From assembly GCA_943788635.1 (NCBI GenBank), contig CALSRA010000022.1:1-44898 (forward strand): a stretch of DNA of 44,898 nucleotides, in the 5' to 3' direction. Below the pieces are notes generated by a model that saw only the letters and a list, made by a program, of their open reading frames with translations, was not told the origin of the DNA and did not search any database. Each line of letters opens with the position of its first letter. Within the stretch, counting starts at the first letter, position 1. This document shows positions 34,962-44,742 of the stretch, one piece after another. The DNA comes from an uncultured Alphaproteobacteria bacterium (lineage in GTDB: Bacteria; Pseudomonadota; Alphaproteobacteria; UBA8366; GCA-2717185). A program made the position numbers and the translations under genes.

Positions 34962-34979
34962 CGGAGTGAAACGTGCGGA

Positions 34980-36119
34980 TCAGTTTTCCAGATCCCATTC
35001 GGCGCAAACGCCGGTGTCGGTTTCCCGGCGCCGGCGTTCGTGTTTCAGGGTCGCAAATTCTGCGGCGGGCAGCAGGCAGCGCAAGGCCCAGACCGCCATG
35101 CCGCGCACCAGCGGCGACGGGTCTTCCAGGCGCTCCCGCGGCACCGTGGCCAGGGCCAGGTCACCCGAATTACCAATGGCAATCAGGACATTGCGCAGAA
35201 AGCGGTCACGTCCCGTCCGCTTGACCGGCGAGCCGGCGAACATCTCCCGAAAACCGGCATCATCCAACCCGCCCAGTTCCGCCAGGCGCGGCGCTGAAAG
35301 CTTTTCGCGCGGCATCAGCCCGGGTTCCGTGGCCGATTGCGCAAATTTGTTCCACGGACAGACCGCAAGACAATCGTCACAGCCATAGATCCGATTGCCC
35401 ATCGCGCGGCGAAACTCCGGCGCAATGACGCCCTTGTGCTCAATCGTCAGGTAGGAAATGCAGCGCCGCGCATCCAGCTGGTACGGCGCGGGAAACGCCT
35501 TTGTCGGGCAGGCATCGAGACATCGCGAACAACCGCCGCAATGATCGGTTTCCGGCGCATCAGCCGATAATTCCAGCGTCGTGAAAATTTCCCCCAGGAA
35601 CAGCCAGGATCCGAATTCCCGCGAGACCATATTGGTGTGCTTGCCCTGCCAGCCGATACCGCCGCGCATCGCCAGCGGTTTTTCCATGACCGGCGCGGTA
35701 TCGACGAAAACCTTTACGTCGTTCCCGTATGTTTCATGCATCCAGCGCGCCACCCGTTTCAGCCGCTTCTTGACAATGTCGTGGTAATCGCGCCCCTGCG
35801 CATAGACCGAAATCCCGCCCCGGTCCCGCCGGTCCAGAATATCCAGCGGGTCATGGTCGGGACCGTAATTCATCCCCAGCACGATCACCGAGCGCACTTC
35901 CGGCCATAACGCCTTTGGCCCGACACGGCGATCTGCCTTCTCCGCCAGCCACCCCATATCGCCCTGCATACCCGCAGCCAGAAAGGATTTCAGACGTTCG
36001 GCCGCTTCCGGCGCCGCCTGCGCCGGCGCAAAGCCAACCGCATCGAACCCGGCAGCCAACACCTGTTCGCGGATTTCCTCCCGCGCATTCGCGGCAGGCT
36101 GGCGGCTATCCCCGTCCAC
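34980..36119 (-). CDS. queG: Epoxyqueuosine reductase QueG
   Basis: This 379-residue iron-sulfur and cobalamin-dependent enzyme performs the last step of queuosine synthesis, reducing epoxyqueuosine in tRNA to queuosine. Visible motifs are MNYGPDHD, the catalytic Asp region [22 protein letters not shown], and two four-iron clusters, [12 protein letters not shown] and [14 protein letters not shown]-terminal HEAT-like repeats follow. The GTG start at 36119 (VDGDSRQ) overlaps the end of queF by 14 bp and gives the normal family length; a longer upstream frame is out of family. It is the last gene of the queuosine operon. Confidence 0.92.
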   Translation of the reverse strand: MDGDSRQPAANAREEIREQVLAAGFDAVGFAPAQAAPEAAERLKSFLAAGMQGDMGWLAEKADRRVGPKALWPEVRSVIVLGMNYGPDHDPLDILDRRDRGGISVYAQGRDYHDIVKKRLKRVARWMHETYGNDVKVFVDTAPVMEKPLAMRGGIGWQGKHTNMVSREFGSWLFLGEIFTTLELSADAPETDHCGGCSRCLDACPTKAFPAPYQLDARRCISYLTIEHKGVIAPEFRRAMGNRIYGCDDCLAVCPWNKFAQSATEPGLMPREKLSAPRLAELGGLDDAGFREMFAGSPVKRTGRDRFLRNVLIAIGNSGDLALATVPRERLEDPSPLVRGMAVWALRCLLPAAEFATLKHERRRRETDTGVCAEWDLEN

Positions 36120-36564
36120 GATAGGGGGCCACCCCCTGGTCCGGTATCCACAGGTCGTCGGGCGTCGGGCCGGTCTGGTAGAAAACGTCAATCGGCATGC
36201 CGCCTCGCGGATACCAGTAACCGCCAATGCGCAGCCATTGCGGTTCGATCTCCGCAACCAGCCGCCGCGCGACCCCCACGGTGCAATCCTCGTGGAAGGC
36301 CCCGTGATTGCGGAACGAACCAAGGTAAATCTTGAGCGACTTGCTTTCCACCAGCCAGTCACCGGGCAGATAGTCGATCACCAGATGGGCAAAATCCGGC
36401 TGGCCGGTAACAGGGCATAGCGAAGTGAATTCAGGACAGGTGAACCGCGCGACATAGCGCACGCCCGGTTGCGGGTTGGGCACCTTTTCCAGCACGGCGG
36501 CATCCGGCGATTCTGGCAATGCATATTGTCCCCCAAGCTGGGTAAGCGATTGCGTATCCGTCAT
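36106..36564 (-). CDS. queF: preQ0 reductase QueF (7-cyano-7-deazaguanine reductase)
   Basis: This 152-residue NADPH-dependent nitrile reductase turns 7-cyano-7-deazaguanine (preQ0) into preQ1. It has the single-domain (type I) layout: [21 protein letters not shown] with the catalytic Cys ([11 protein letters not shown]), then [17 protein letters not shown], which holds the QueF motif (ESKSLKxY), then [11 protein letters not shown]. The ATG at 36564 ([12 protein letters not shown]) has an AAGGGCAG site; a GTG at 36594 that overlaps the tgt stop is a possible alternative. It overlaps queG at its 3' end. Confidence 0.92.
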   Translation of the reverse strand: MTDTQSLTQLGGQYALPESPDAAVLEKVPNPQPGVRYVARFTCPEFTSLCPVTGQPDFAHLVIDYLPGDWLVESKSLKIYLGSFRNHGAFHEDCTVGVARRLVAEIEPQWLRIGGYWYPRGGMPIDVFYQTGPTPDDLWIPDQGVAPYRGRG

Positions 36565-36590
36565 GAAACTGCCCTTGCCTTCTGTCTTCG

Positions 36591-37715
36591 TCACAGCGGG
36601 TCGATATCGCCCTGCGCCTGTCCTTCCCGATAGTCGGCCACGAAAGCGTCAAGGGAATCCGCGTCCAGCGCATCGCGCAGCCCGGCCATGAGCCGCTGAT
36701 AATAGGACAGGTTATGCCATGTCAGAAGCATGCCGCCCAGCATTTCCCCCGACCGGTGCAGATGGTGCAGATAGGCACGGCTGTGTCCCGTGCAGGCGGG
36801 GCATGGGCAGTCTTCCTCCAGCGGGCGGGCGTCGTCCGCGTGGCGGGCATTGCGGATATTCAACATGCCGCGGGCGGTAAAGGCGCGACCCGTCCGCCCG
36901 GATCGGGTCGGCAGCACGCAATCGAACATATCGACACCGCGCAGCACCGCACCGACGATATCGTCGGGCATGCCAACGCCCATCAGGTAACGCGGGCGAT
37001 CTTCAGGCAGATGCGGCACGGTCGCATCCAACACCTCAAACATCGCTTCCTGCCCCTCACCTACGGCCAACCCGCCGACCGCATAGCCTTCGAAGCCAAT
37101 ATCGATCAGCGCTGCCGCCGATTCCGCCCGCAGGTCCGGATAGACACTGCCCTGCACGATACCAAACAGCGCATGGCCGGGGCGCGGCGTGAATGCCGCA
37201 CGGCAGCGGGCCGCCCAGCGCATCGACATCGCCATGGATTTCGCCGCGACCTCATGCGTCGCCGGATGCGGGGTGCATTCGTCCAGCACCATGGAAATAT
37301 CGCAGCCCAGCAGATGCTGAATTTCGACGGCGCGTTCCGGCGTCAGGTTGTGACGCGAGCCGTCCAGATGCGACTGGAAGGCCACGCCGTCCTCGGTGAT
37401 CTTGCGCAGTTTCGACAGGGACATGACCTGAAAGCCGCCGGAATCGGTCAGGATCGGGCCGTCCCACCCCATGAACTTGTGCAACCCGCCCAACCGCGCG
37501 ATGCGCTCCGCGCCGGGCCGCAGCATCAGGTGGTAGGTATTGGCCAGTACCACCTCCGCCCCGGTCGAGCGCACCGCATCCGCCGTCATCGCCTTGACCG
37601 TCGCCGCCGTCCCGACCGGCATGAAGGCGGGCGTTTCCGCCGTGCCATGCGCCGTATGCAGCCGGCCACGCCGGGCCTTGCCGCTTGTCGCCAGTTTCTC
37701 ATACGCGAAACTCAT
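36591..37715 (-). CDS. tgt: Queuine/preQ1 tRNA-ribosyltransferase Tgt
   Basis: This 374-residue enzyme replaces guanine 34 with preQ1 in tRNAs for Asn, Asp, His and Tyr. Visible parts are [34 protein letters not shown] (with catalytic Asp), [40 protein letters not shown] (the second Asp is in [10 protein letters not shown]) and the zinc site CPCPAC followed by YLHHL. All are intact and of normal length. It starts at ATG 37715, overlapping the queA stop by 4 bp (ATGA). Confidence 0.95.
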   Translation of the reverse strand: MSFAYEKLATSGKARRGRLHTAHGTAETPAFMPVGTAATVKAMTADAVRSTGAEVVLANTYHLMLRPGAERIARLGGLHKFMGWDGPILTDSGGFQVMSLSKLRKITEDGVAFQSHLDGSRHNLTPERAVEIQHLLGCDISMVLDECTPHPATHEVAAKSMAMSMRWAARCRAAFTPRPGHALFGIVQGSVYPDLRAESAAALIDIGFEGYAVGGLAVGEGQEAMFEVLDATVPHLPEDRPRYLMGVGMPDDIVGAVLRGVDMFDCVLPTRSGRTGRAFTARGMLNIRNARHADDARPLEEDCPCPACTGHSRAYLHHLHRSGEMLGGMLLTWHNLSYYQRLMAGLRDALDADSLDAFVADYREGQAQGDIDPL

Positions 37716-38749
37716 GCATCGGCTCCTTCCGGGGATAACAGGCAGGCATCGCCATAGGAATAGAACCGATAACCGCTTTCGACGGCATGGGCGTATGCCG
37801 CACGCATCCGCTCCCGGCCGGCAAAGGCGGAAACCAGCACGAACAGGGTCGATTTCGGCAGGTGAAAATTCGTCATCATCCGGTCGACAGCGCGGAATCG
37901 GAAACCCGGCGTGATGAACAATGACGTATCCCCCTCGAAGGGATGCACCACGCCATTTTCATCCACTGCGCTTTCCAGCAGCCGGACACTGGTCGTGCCG
38001 ACAGCAACAATCCGCCCGCCGGCCGTGCGCGCCGCATTGATTGTCGCCGCCGTATCCGCATCGACGATCCCGTATTCGGCATGCATCCTATGATCCTTCA
38101 GCGCGTCCACCTTTACCGGCAGGAAGGTCCCGGCGCCGACATGCAGGGTCAGCCGCGCGCAGCCCACGCCGCGTTCCGCCAGCCGCTGCATCAGATCGGG
38201 TGTGAAATGCAGGCCCGCCGTCGGTGCGGCAATGGCACCGTTCTTTTCGGCGAACATCGTCTGGTAATCGGTCAGGTCGCCGCCTTTGAATTTCGCGCGG
38301 CGGATATAGGGCGGCAATGGCATCGCCCCGTGCTGCTGCAGGGCCGCAACGAATTCATGCTGCGGCATATCGAACCGCATAAGAATATCGCCGGACGGAT
38401 CCTTGGCATCGACCGTCGCGAAAAAATCATCGGAAAAATCGACCCGATCGCCCACCCGCAATCGTCTTCCGGGCTTGGCGAAGGCGCGCCAGCATCCGTT
38501 GCCCGTGTCGGTATGCAGGGTGACAGAAACCGAAACATCGCCACGCTTACCCGCCAGCCGCACCGGCAGGACCCGCGTGTCATTGACGACCAGCAGGTCA
38601 CCCGATTGCAGAATATCGGCAAGATCGCGCACATACCGGTCGGCGAAACCATCGCCCACGACCAGCAGTCGTGCACTATCGCGCGGCGTTACCGGATGCT
38701 GGGCAATCGCCTCGCGCGGCAGGTCAAAATCGAAATCGTCGAGCCGCAC
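37712..38749 (-). CDS. queA: S-adenosylmethionine:tRNA ribosyltransferase-isomerase QueA
   Basis: This 345-residue enzyme transfers and rearranges ribose from S-adenosylmethionine to preQ1 in tRNA, making epoxyqueuosine. The family marks are [51 protein letters not shown] and [19 protein letters not shown]. It starts at GTG 38749, 4 bp after the end of yhhQ, and overlaps tgt by 4 bp, so translation of the operon is probably coupled. Confidence 0.95.
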   Translation of the reverse strand: MRLDDFDFDLPREAIAQHPVTPRDSARLLVVGDGFADRYVRDLADILQSGDLLVVNDTRVLPVRLAGKRGDVSVSVTLHTDTGNGCWRAFAKPGRRLRVGDRVDFSDDFFATVDAKDPSGDILMRFDMPQHEFVAALQQHGAMPLPPYIRRAKFKGGDLTDYQTMFAEKNGAIAAPTAGLHFTPDLMQRLAERGVGCARLTLHVGAGTFLPVKVDALKDHRMHAEYGIVDADTAATINAARTAGGRIVAVGTTSVRLLESAVDENGVVHPFEGDTSLFITPGFRFRAVDRMMTNFHLPKSTLFVLVSAFAGRERMRAAYAHAVESGYRFYSYGDACLLSPEGADA

Positions 38750-38753
38750 GCGA

Positions 38754-39275
38754 TCAGTCGCCGGTTACGGTCGCGGGCCGAATGCGGGCGCGCAGGACGC
38801 CATACGGGATCAGCATGATTGCGGCCATCGCGAATTTGGCAATGACGTCGCCAATGGCCAGCGTCACCCACGGCACCGGCGTCAATGCGAACGCGAGCGA
38901 GAAGAACAGTGTCGTATCCAGGATCGCGCCAATCGCCGAGGACCCAAGCGGCGCCTGCCACCAGGACCGATTGCGCAACCGGTCGAAGACATAGACGTCG
39001 CTTAGCTGCGCCACCAGGAATGCCGTCCCGGACGCCAGCGCGATCCGCGGCGTCGCCAGCCAGATTGAAAGCACCACGGCGCAGGCAAAACCGGCATACA
39101 CCACCCGCCGCGTCTTTGCCGCGCCGAAGGTCCGGTTGGTCAGGTCCGTGATCAGGAAGGATATCGGGTAGGTCAATGTTCCCCAGGTCCACCAGTCGGA
39201 CAGGGGGTACTGCACCGCAAAATTCGAAACCGCGACGATCCCCGTCATCGCCAGGATGGCGAACACGATACCCAT
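38754..39275 (-). CDS. yhhQ: Queuosine precursor transporter YhhQ
   Basis: This 173-residue membrane protein of the YhhQ/DUF165 family imports preQ0 or preQ1. Five to six hydrophobic segments are seen, with NFAVQYPL, YPISFLITDLTNRTFGAAKTRRVVY and the conserved FLVAQLSDVYVFDRLRN. The ATG at 39275 follows GGAGAAAATTT, a good site, and makes MGIVFAILAMTG; a longer TTG frame from 39320 is less likely. As the first gene of the operon it suggests that the cell can salvage the precursor. De novo genes queD, queE and queC are not in this window. Confidence 0.9.
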   Translation of the reverse strand: MGIVFAILAMTGIVAVSNFAVQYPLSDWWTWGTLTYPISFLITDLTNRTFGAAKTRRVVYAGFACAVVLSIWLATPRIALASGTAFLVAQLSDVYVFDRLRNRSWWQAPLGSSAIGAILDTTLFFSLAFALTPVPWVTLAIGDVIAKFAMAAIMLIPYGVLRARIRPATVTGD

Positions 39276-39533
39276 AAATTTTCTCCACGCCCGTAACGGC
39301 GTTATCTGGTCTTCAGGCAATTGCGTGCCGTCGCTAATACCTTTTTCCCCGAATTGCCAGAAAATTCCCCGGCCAGCCGCCGAATCGCCTGTTCCGCCCC
39401 GGCGTCACAAACAGTCGTTCGGTCGCGAATACTTGTTAACCGGGAAAATACGGCATGAAATAATAAAAAATGTGCCCAGTTCCGCGGCCAAAGATTAACG
39501 CCATAACTTGAAGTTTTAACGATTTTACACTAT

Positions 39534-40070
39534 ATGAAAGCCATGCTGCAGTCGGTTGGAAATGCGCCTCTTCTGGCAAGTTTGGCTTCCCTGGACCAAC
39601 GGCGTCCCTCGGAAGCAGAGCCCGATTCAAGCAGAATCACACCGGCAACGGCCACGGAAACCACGGCGGCGGATAAACGCCGGCCCGATCCGTCGGACAT
39701 TCCCCCAACCCCACCGAAACTGACCCGCGTCGCCTTTACCGCGAAGTTCGGCCCCGATGCCGACGGGTTTCCCCTGCAGCTCATTCGCGGGGAACAGGTC
39801 ACCCAGGCTGAATCAGCCGATTTGCAGGCCATCGTCGAAAACCGGGTCCCCCAGAACGAAACCCGTGCGGCATTGATCCAGGCGCAGGAAGCACGCGACG
39901 ATACCGCCAACGCGTCCCGCCGCCAGCAGGAAGCCATCGCGGCACGCCGTGACGACGTCCAGGTGGCGCAGGTCGAGCGTCAGGCGGCGCAGGATGCACG
40001 CCAGGCTGAAACAGAACGGTCTGATAGCCGGCAACAAACTGCCGGGTCGTTTCTCGACCTTCAGGTCTGA
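39534..40070 (+). CDS. Hypothetical protein with disordered start and coiled-coil end
   Basis: I do not recognise this 178-residue protein. The first 65 residues are low in hydrophobics and rich in Pro, Ser, Thr and Asp (PDSSRITPATATETTAADKR), then LTRVAFTAKFGPDADGF follows. The C-terminal third (about 112-178) is rich in Ala, Gln, Arg and Glu, such as ARRDDVQVAQVERQAAQDARQA, and is likely a coiled coil. No ribosome site is clear at ATG 39534, so translation is not certain. It lies between the yhhQ promoter region and the dehydrogenase gene and may be a species-specific protein. Confidence 0.45.
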   Translation: MKAMLQSVGNAPLLASLASLDQRRPSEAEPDSSRITPATATETTAADKRRPDPSDIPPTPPKLTRVAFTAKFGPDADGFPLQLIRGEQVTQAESADLQAIVENRVPQNETRAALIQAQEARDDTANASRRQQEAIAARRDDVQVAQVERQAAQDARQAETERSDSRQQTAGSFLDLQV

Positions 40071-40180
40071 TATAACCTTCACATATGAATTCTTGATTGC
40101 CACCCGGCGGGACCGGTGATTTCTGCGCGTGGACGCGCGGTCGGCAATCAAAGGGAACAAAATACAAAGGGGATGACGCC

Positions 40181-41131
40181 ATGCGCGTAGCAATACTCGA
40201 CGATTATCAGAATGTGGCCCTGACCGTGGCGGACTGGAGCCCGCTCGCCGGCAAGGCCGAAATGACCGTTTTCAACGACACCATTACCGGCGAGGATGCC
40301 GTGGTTGAAAGGCTGAGCGGGTTCGATGCCATTGTCTGCATGCGCGAACGTACCCCGCTGACCGCCGGAATCATCAACCGTCTGGATGACCTCAAGCTGA
40401 TCATCACCACCGGGCTGCGCAACGCCTCGATTGACGGCAAGGCGGCACGGGCGCGGGGCGTCGATGTCTGCGGCGCCGCGGGCGCGGGCGCACCGGCGGC
40501 CGAACTGGGCTGGGCGCTGGTCATGGGGCTGATGAAGAATATTGCACCCGATGACAAATCCATGCGCGACGGGCAGTGGCAGCCCAATCTGGGCCTGACC
40601 ATGTCCGGCAAGACACTGGCCTGTCTGGGGCTGGGTAATCTGGGCGCACGCATGGCGAAGTTTGGCCAGGCATTCGGCATGAACGTCATCGCGTGGAGCC
40701 AGAACCTGACCGAAGAACGCTGCGCCGAACTGGGCGTCACGAAAGTCAGCAAGGAAGAAGCCCTGTCGCAAGGCGATGTCGTCTGCATCAAACTGGTGCT
40801 GAGCGACCGGTCACGCGACCTGATCGGCGCGGCGGAACTGGCGCTGATGAAGCCGACGGCATTCATCGTCAACACCTCGCGTGGTCCGATCATCAATGAA
40901 GCCGCGCTGATCGACGCATTGCGCAACCGCAAAATCGCCGGCGCCGGGCTGGACGTATACAATACCGAACCGCTGCCGGCCGACCATCCGTTCCGCACGC
41001 TCGACAATACATTGCTGTCGCCGCATACCGGATACGTCACCCGGGACAATCTTTCGGCCATGTATGCCAGCGTCGTCGAAGACCTCGTCGCCTTCGCCGG
41101 CGGCAAGGCCATCAACGTCATCAACGATTAA
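40181..41131 (+). CDS. D-isomer-specific 2-hydroxyacid dehydrogenase family protein
   Basis: This 316-residue NAD(P)-dependent dehydrogenase is of the D-2-hydroxyacid family. It starts MRVAILDDYQNVAL at ATG 40181 behind AAAGGGG. The Rossmann motif is CLGLGNLGARMAKFGQAFGMNVIAWS, a GxGxxG where the usual acidic end of the second strand is Ser, which hints at NADP preference. The substrate-binding ITTGLRN and GLDVYNTEPLP with the PHTGYVT His-loop are in place, as is NTSRGPIINEAAL. The likely reaction is 2-keto acid to D-2-hydroxy acid; the substrate is not known. A HCCA-isomerase-like gene follows 60 bp later. Confidence 0.88.
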   Translation: MRVAILDDYQNVALTVADWSPLAGKAEMTVFNDTITGEDAVVERLSGFDAIVCMRERTPLTAGIINRLDDLKLIITTGLRNASIDGKAARARGVDVCGAAGAGAPAAELGWALVMGLMKNIAPDDKSMRDGQWQPNLGLTMSGKTLACLGLGNLGARMAKFGQAFGMNVIAWSQNLTEERCAELGVTKVSKEEALSQGDVVCIKLVLSDRSRDLIGAAELALMKPTAFIVNTSRGPIINEAALIDALRNRKIAGAGLDVYNTEPLPADHPFRTLDNTLLSPHTGYVTRDNLSAMYASVVEDLVAFAGGKAINVIND

Positions 41132-41191
41132 ACCAATGGCCCGCCCCGCGTCGTGCAATGCGACGCGGGCGACCGGAAACGGAAATGCCCC

Positions 41192-41797
41192 ATGAGCATC
41201 AATATTGACTATTTTCTGTCGCACGCCTCGCCCTGGACCTATCTCGGCAGTGTTCGGTTTCATGACATCGCGAAACGGGCGGGCGCAAGCATCACCTATC
41301 GGCCTGTTTCATACGGCAAGATTTTTCCGATATCCGGCGGATTGCCGGTCGGCAAGCGCGCCCCGCAAAGGCAGCGTTACCGCTTTGCCGAACTGGCCCG
41401 ATGGCGCGACTATCTGAACGTACCGCTGAACCTGGAACCGAAATTCTTCCCGGTCTCCGATCAGGCAGCCAGCCACATGGTCGTTGCCGCGGACCGGCAG
41501 GGGCTTGATGCGGGACAACTCTCTAATGCGATCCTGCGGGCGGTCTGGGCCGAAGATCGCAACATCGCTGATGACAATACACTCATCGCGATTGCCAACG
41601 AGCAGGGAATAGACGGCGACGCCCTGCTTGCCGCCAGCAAGACCGAGGAAACGTCTGGGCTATTCGACACCTATACGCAGGAAGCCATCGACCGGAATGT
41701 CTTTGGTGCCCCCACTTATATACTGGGGGACGATATGTTCTGGGGGCAGGATCGGCTGGAATTTCTGGAGCGCGCACTTTCCGGAAACACTTGCTAA
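41192..41797 (+). CDS. 2-hydroxychromene-2-carboxylate isomerase-like protein (DsbA/kappa-GST family)
   Basis: This 201-residue protein belongs to the DsbA-like fold branch that includes HCCA isomerase (NahD) and kappa GST. The active site is FLSHASPWTYLG, in which Ser13 takes the place of the DsbA Cys and is expected to activate glutathione. GLPVGKRAPQRQRYRFAELARW and the C-terminal GAPTYILGDDMFWGQDRLEFLERAL agree with the family. In naphthalene degradation the family isomerises 2-hydroxychromene-2-carboxylate. Without dioxygenase or hydratase-aldolase genes near it here, the true substrate is uncertain. ATG 41192 is chosen because the earlier in-frame start gives a non-family leader. Confidence 0.85.
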   Translation: MSINIDYFLSHASPWTYLGSVRFHDIAKRAGASITYRPVSYGKIFPISGGLPVGKRAPQRQRYRFAELARWRDYLNVPLNLEPKFFPVSDQAASHMVVAADRQGLDAGQLSNAILRAVWAEDRNIADDNTLIAIANEQGIDGDALLAASKTEETSGLFDTYTQEAIDRNVFGAPTYILGDDMFWGQDRLEFLERALSGNTC

Positions 41798-41899
41798 AAC
41801 CGACTATATGTCTATGACTGCAGATACCGAGGGCAATACAAATCGGTGGCTTAGGCGACTAAAAAGAGTATTTTGGTCGGCCTGATAGCGGGAGATCAA

Positions 41900-41931
41900 C
41901 GGCAACAGGGTCATTACCCTTCTTGTTGCCG
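41900..41931. repeat. Imperfect hairpin before the receiver gene
   Basis: CGGCAACA pairs perfectly with TGTTGCCG, and inside it GGGT pairs with ACCC around a CATT loop with a 4-base bulge. It lies 26 bp before the start of the receiver gene and is not followed by a T tract. It could be an mRNA structure that affects translation of the gene, or just a chance repeat. Confidence 0.35.
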
Positions 41932-41956
41932 GTGCAAGGGGCGGGACAGAAATTTC

Positions 41957-42322
41957 ATGGCGACAATCCTCGTTGTCGATAACAACCGTACTGTCCTGGC
42001 GACGATTACCCGCCAGCTTGAATTCCTTGAATACAATGTGCTGGTTGCGACCGATGAACAGGAAGCATTGGCGGTATACCTGCGGGAACGCCCCATTGAC
42101 CTGGTGGTAATCGACGTTGTTCTGTCCGACGATGTATCGGGACACAAGCTTGCGGATTCGCTATTGGAACGGGATCCGGCGCAGAAAGTCCTGATGATGT
42201 CCGGGTACCCACCGGAAGTTCAGGCGAAGTACCGCACAAACTTGCGGTCTTACCCGATGGTACAAAAGCCCCTCCGGATCAACGAGGTCAAGCGGTTGAT
42301 CCGCGATCTGATCGAAGGCTGA
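41957..42322 (+). CDS. Single-domain response regulator (receiver only)
   Basis: This 121-residue receiver domain has no output domain. It opens MATILVVDNNRTVLATI with one acidic residue where two are usual. The phosphoacceptor Asp is in LVVIDVVLSDD. The Thr/Ser switch is in VLMMSGYPP, and the conserved Lys is in VQKPLRINEV. It is a CheY- or Spo0F-like protein that may take part in a phosphorelay. No kinase gene is adjacent; the hybrid kinase at 2.8-5.4 kb is far away. ATG 41957 gives the right N-terminus for the domain. A hairpin lies in its leader. Confidence 0.88.
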   Translation: MATILVVDNNRTVLATITRQLEFLEYNVLVATDEQEALAVYLRERPIDLVVIDVVLSDDVSGHKLADSLLERDPAQKVLMMSGYPPEVQAKYRTNLRSYPMVQKPLRINEVKRLIRDLIEG

Positions 42323-42427
42323 CACCCGTCGCCAATCGGCAAATGCGGCGTTCTGAACCGGTCGAACAGGCTTAATACCTTCCCTTTTGTCCCCGGCGCT
42401 TTACCGCGACCCGGATCACGGACTACC

Positions 42428-43853
42428 GTGACAGACAACAGTAGGAACCGATCTGCTTCCGGAATCCCCGAGGCAGACAGAACGGAGCCCCGCCCTGACC
42501 CCGAACCATCACATCGCCAGCGCCCTTTCCGGTCGCCTGCCGTTCTATTACGGCTGGGTCATCGTCGCCTGCGCGATGTGCGGCGCCTATGTGAAGCAGG
42601 GCGGTGCTGTCGGCACCCTGTCGGTTTTCGTCTCACCGATGACGGAAGAACTCGGCTGGACCCGCACCGAAATGTCCGGCGCGGTGTCGCTCGGCGGAAT
42701 CCTGGCCGCGCTGTCCGCGCCCCTCGTCGGCAGCATGGTGGATCGCAAGGGGTCCGGCTTCATCCTCGTCGTCTCCGCCCTGTTGCTGGGTGGCGCGGCC
42801 TATTGCCTATCAATGACCGAAACCCTGTTCTGGTTCTACGCCTTCTTCTGCATCGCCCGGATGACCCTTCGCCAGCCCCTTCGATATTGGAACAACCGCG
42901 GTGGTCGCAAAATGGTTCGTCCGGTCACGCGCCGCCGCGATGTCATACATCAATGTCATATCGAGCATCAGCCTCGCCACGATTCCCATGCTTGCCCATG
43001 CCGCGATGCAGGGCAGCGACTGGCGGTCCGGATGGATTGCCATTGCGGTGCTGGTACTCGCCATCGGCGTTGTTCCGAACTTGTTTTTCATGGTCCGGCG
43101 GCCCGAAGATATCGGCCTGCAACCCGATGACAGAAGCAGGACAACCGCCACGGCCGGCCCCCCTGCCGCCGCCGCCCGCCACCGCGGAATTTACCCGGCG
43201 ACAGGCCCTGCGAACGCCTGCCCTGTGGATCATCATGGCCTTTACCGCGCTTATTTATCCGGGTACAGGCCGGGATCAGCCTGCATCAGGTGCCGCATCT
43301 GATCCAGCAGGGCCTGCCGCCGCTGGCGGCAGTTGGCGCCGTGAGTGTCTTCGCCGTGACCGCCGCCCTGGCCAGTCTGGGCTTCGGCTATTTTGACCGG
43401 CGGGTCAGCAGCAAAACGGGTTTATGCATCGCCGCTGCATTCCTGAGCATCAGTGCGCTGGTCCTGATCGGCGTGACGGAGATATGGCACGCCTATGCGG
43501 CAATGCTGCTGTTCGGGGCGGGCATCGGCGGCATCCAGACACTGACCCCGGTGATCCTGGCGGATTATTTCGGCCGCAATAATTACGGCGCGATCCGTGG
43601 CGTCGCCCTTCCTGTTCAGGTGCTGTTTCAGGCGACGGGCCCGATCATCGCCGGGGCGCTGTATGACTGGAAAGGCGTCTACACCTATTCGCTGATCCTG
43701 TTCGCAGGCTCCGCATTGCTGGCGGGCCTGATGATCCTGTTTTCCCGGCCACCGGCGAAACCGGAGGTCAGCCATGAACAGGTCCGCCTTCCTCTGCCTG
43801 ATTTTGAGCCTGTGGTGTTTTGCTGCCGAAGCTGCAGACATCATCCCGGTTGA
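42428..43853 (+). pseudogene. MFS transporter (oxalate/formate or monocarboxylate type), four frameshifts
   Basis: This MFS transporter is made of four in-order pieces. It starts at GTG 42428, and the transporter proper begins GRLPFYYGWVIVACAMCGAYVKQGG. The motif-A-like GSMVDRKGSG, a TTAVVAKWFVRSRAAAMSYINVISS segment and a late DYFGRNNYGAIRGVALPVQVLFQATGPIIAGALYDW are typical of the oxalate:formate antiporter/monocarboxylate branch. The frame moves by one extra base at four places: 42488-42491 (C4), 42865-42867 (C3), 43158-43163 (C6) and 43270-43271. With those removed it is ~430 residues. The true end probably overlaps the next gene's ATGA near 43774. Substrate unknown; the neighbours suggest small carboxylates or lactones. 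Confidence 0.8.
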
Positions 43854-44742
43854 AAGGGATCATCGGAAATGGGAACAGGCCAAATTCGGGCTCACTATCG
43901 CCTTACGACCCGTCCTGCATCTCCCCGGTGGCGAGGGACCGCACCCCGTCGCGATCATTATCAACAGCTCGGCCGGCGCAAAGGACATTTTCCTGCACGA
44001 ATGGCCGAAGGCGCTGAATGCCGATGGCTTTGCCGCTGTGTCGCTGGATACCTTCACCCCGCGCGGCATCCGCAGCAACGCGCGACCAGTCACAGATATC
44101 GGTCTTCACCATGGCGCTGGATGCGCTGGCCGTGGCCCGGCACCTTGCCGGCGACCCACGGCTTCGCGCCGACCGGATGATTGTCAGCGGCCACAGCAAA
44201 GGCGCATCGACGGCAGTCCATCTGGCCAATGCCCAGTTCTATGAGCGGTTCCACGTCAGGCCGGTCTTTGCCGCCGGGGCGGTCTTTTCGCCGGACTGTT
44301 TCGTGCAGTTTCCCGGCTCGACCACGGCATTCCCGATATACGCCCTGTCCGGCGAAAAGGACGACGTGACGCCGCCTGCCTATTGCCTGCCGCTGTTCGC
44401 ACGGCTGAACGGCAACCCGCATCCGGCCATACTGGAAATCATCCCCGGCACCTGGCATTCATGGAGCATCGACGGGCCAACCGTGAAATATGCCCCCGAC
44501 CTGCCAAATATCAGCCACGGTCCTGTGCCACGATGGCGCCCGTTTCTGATGGAAACACCCTACCGCCTGCGCAGCACCCGGACCGGCGAAGCCCTGTCCC
44601 GGGAACGCTATCGCAGCCACTGCGCGGGTGGTACCGGCAAGACCTTCGGCGGCGGCAGGGAAAACCTGCCCTGGCCTTCAACAAGGCAATCGACTGGCTG
44701 CGGAAATCCGGGTTTTCTACAGACGCGACAGGCGGTCGGTAA
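43774..44742 (+). pseudogene. Secreted dienelactone hydrolase-like alpha/beta hydrolase, two frameshifts
   Basis: This is a ~320-residue alpha/beta hydrolase with a signal peptide (MNRSAFLCLILSLWCFAAEAA). The body has LHLPGGEGPHPVAIIINSSAGAKD, the nucleophile elbow VSGHSKGAST with the catalytic Ser, SGEKDDVTPP with the catalytic Asp, and a PGTWHSW His. The layout fits the dienelactone hydrolase family. One extra base near 44079-44084 shifts the frame after SNA, and one missing base in the A4 run at 44661-44664 shifts it back to the frame that ends PALAFNKAIDWLRKSGF. Its start overlaps the end of the MFS gene. The two genes likely form a uptake-plus-hydrolysis pair. Confidence 0.78.
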
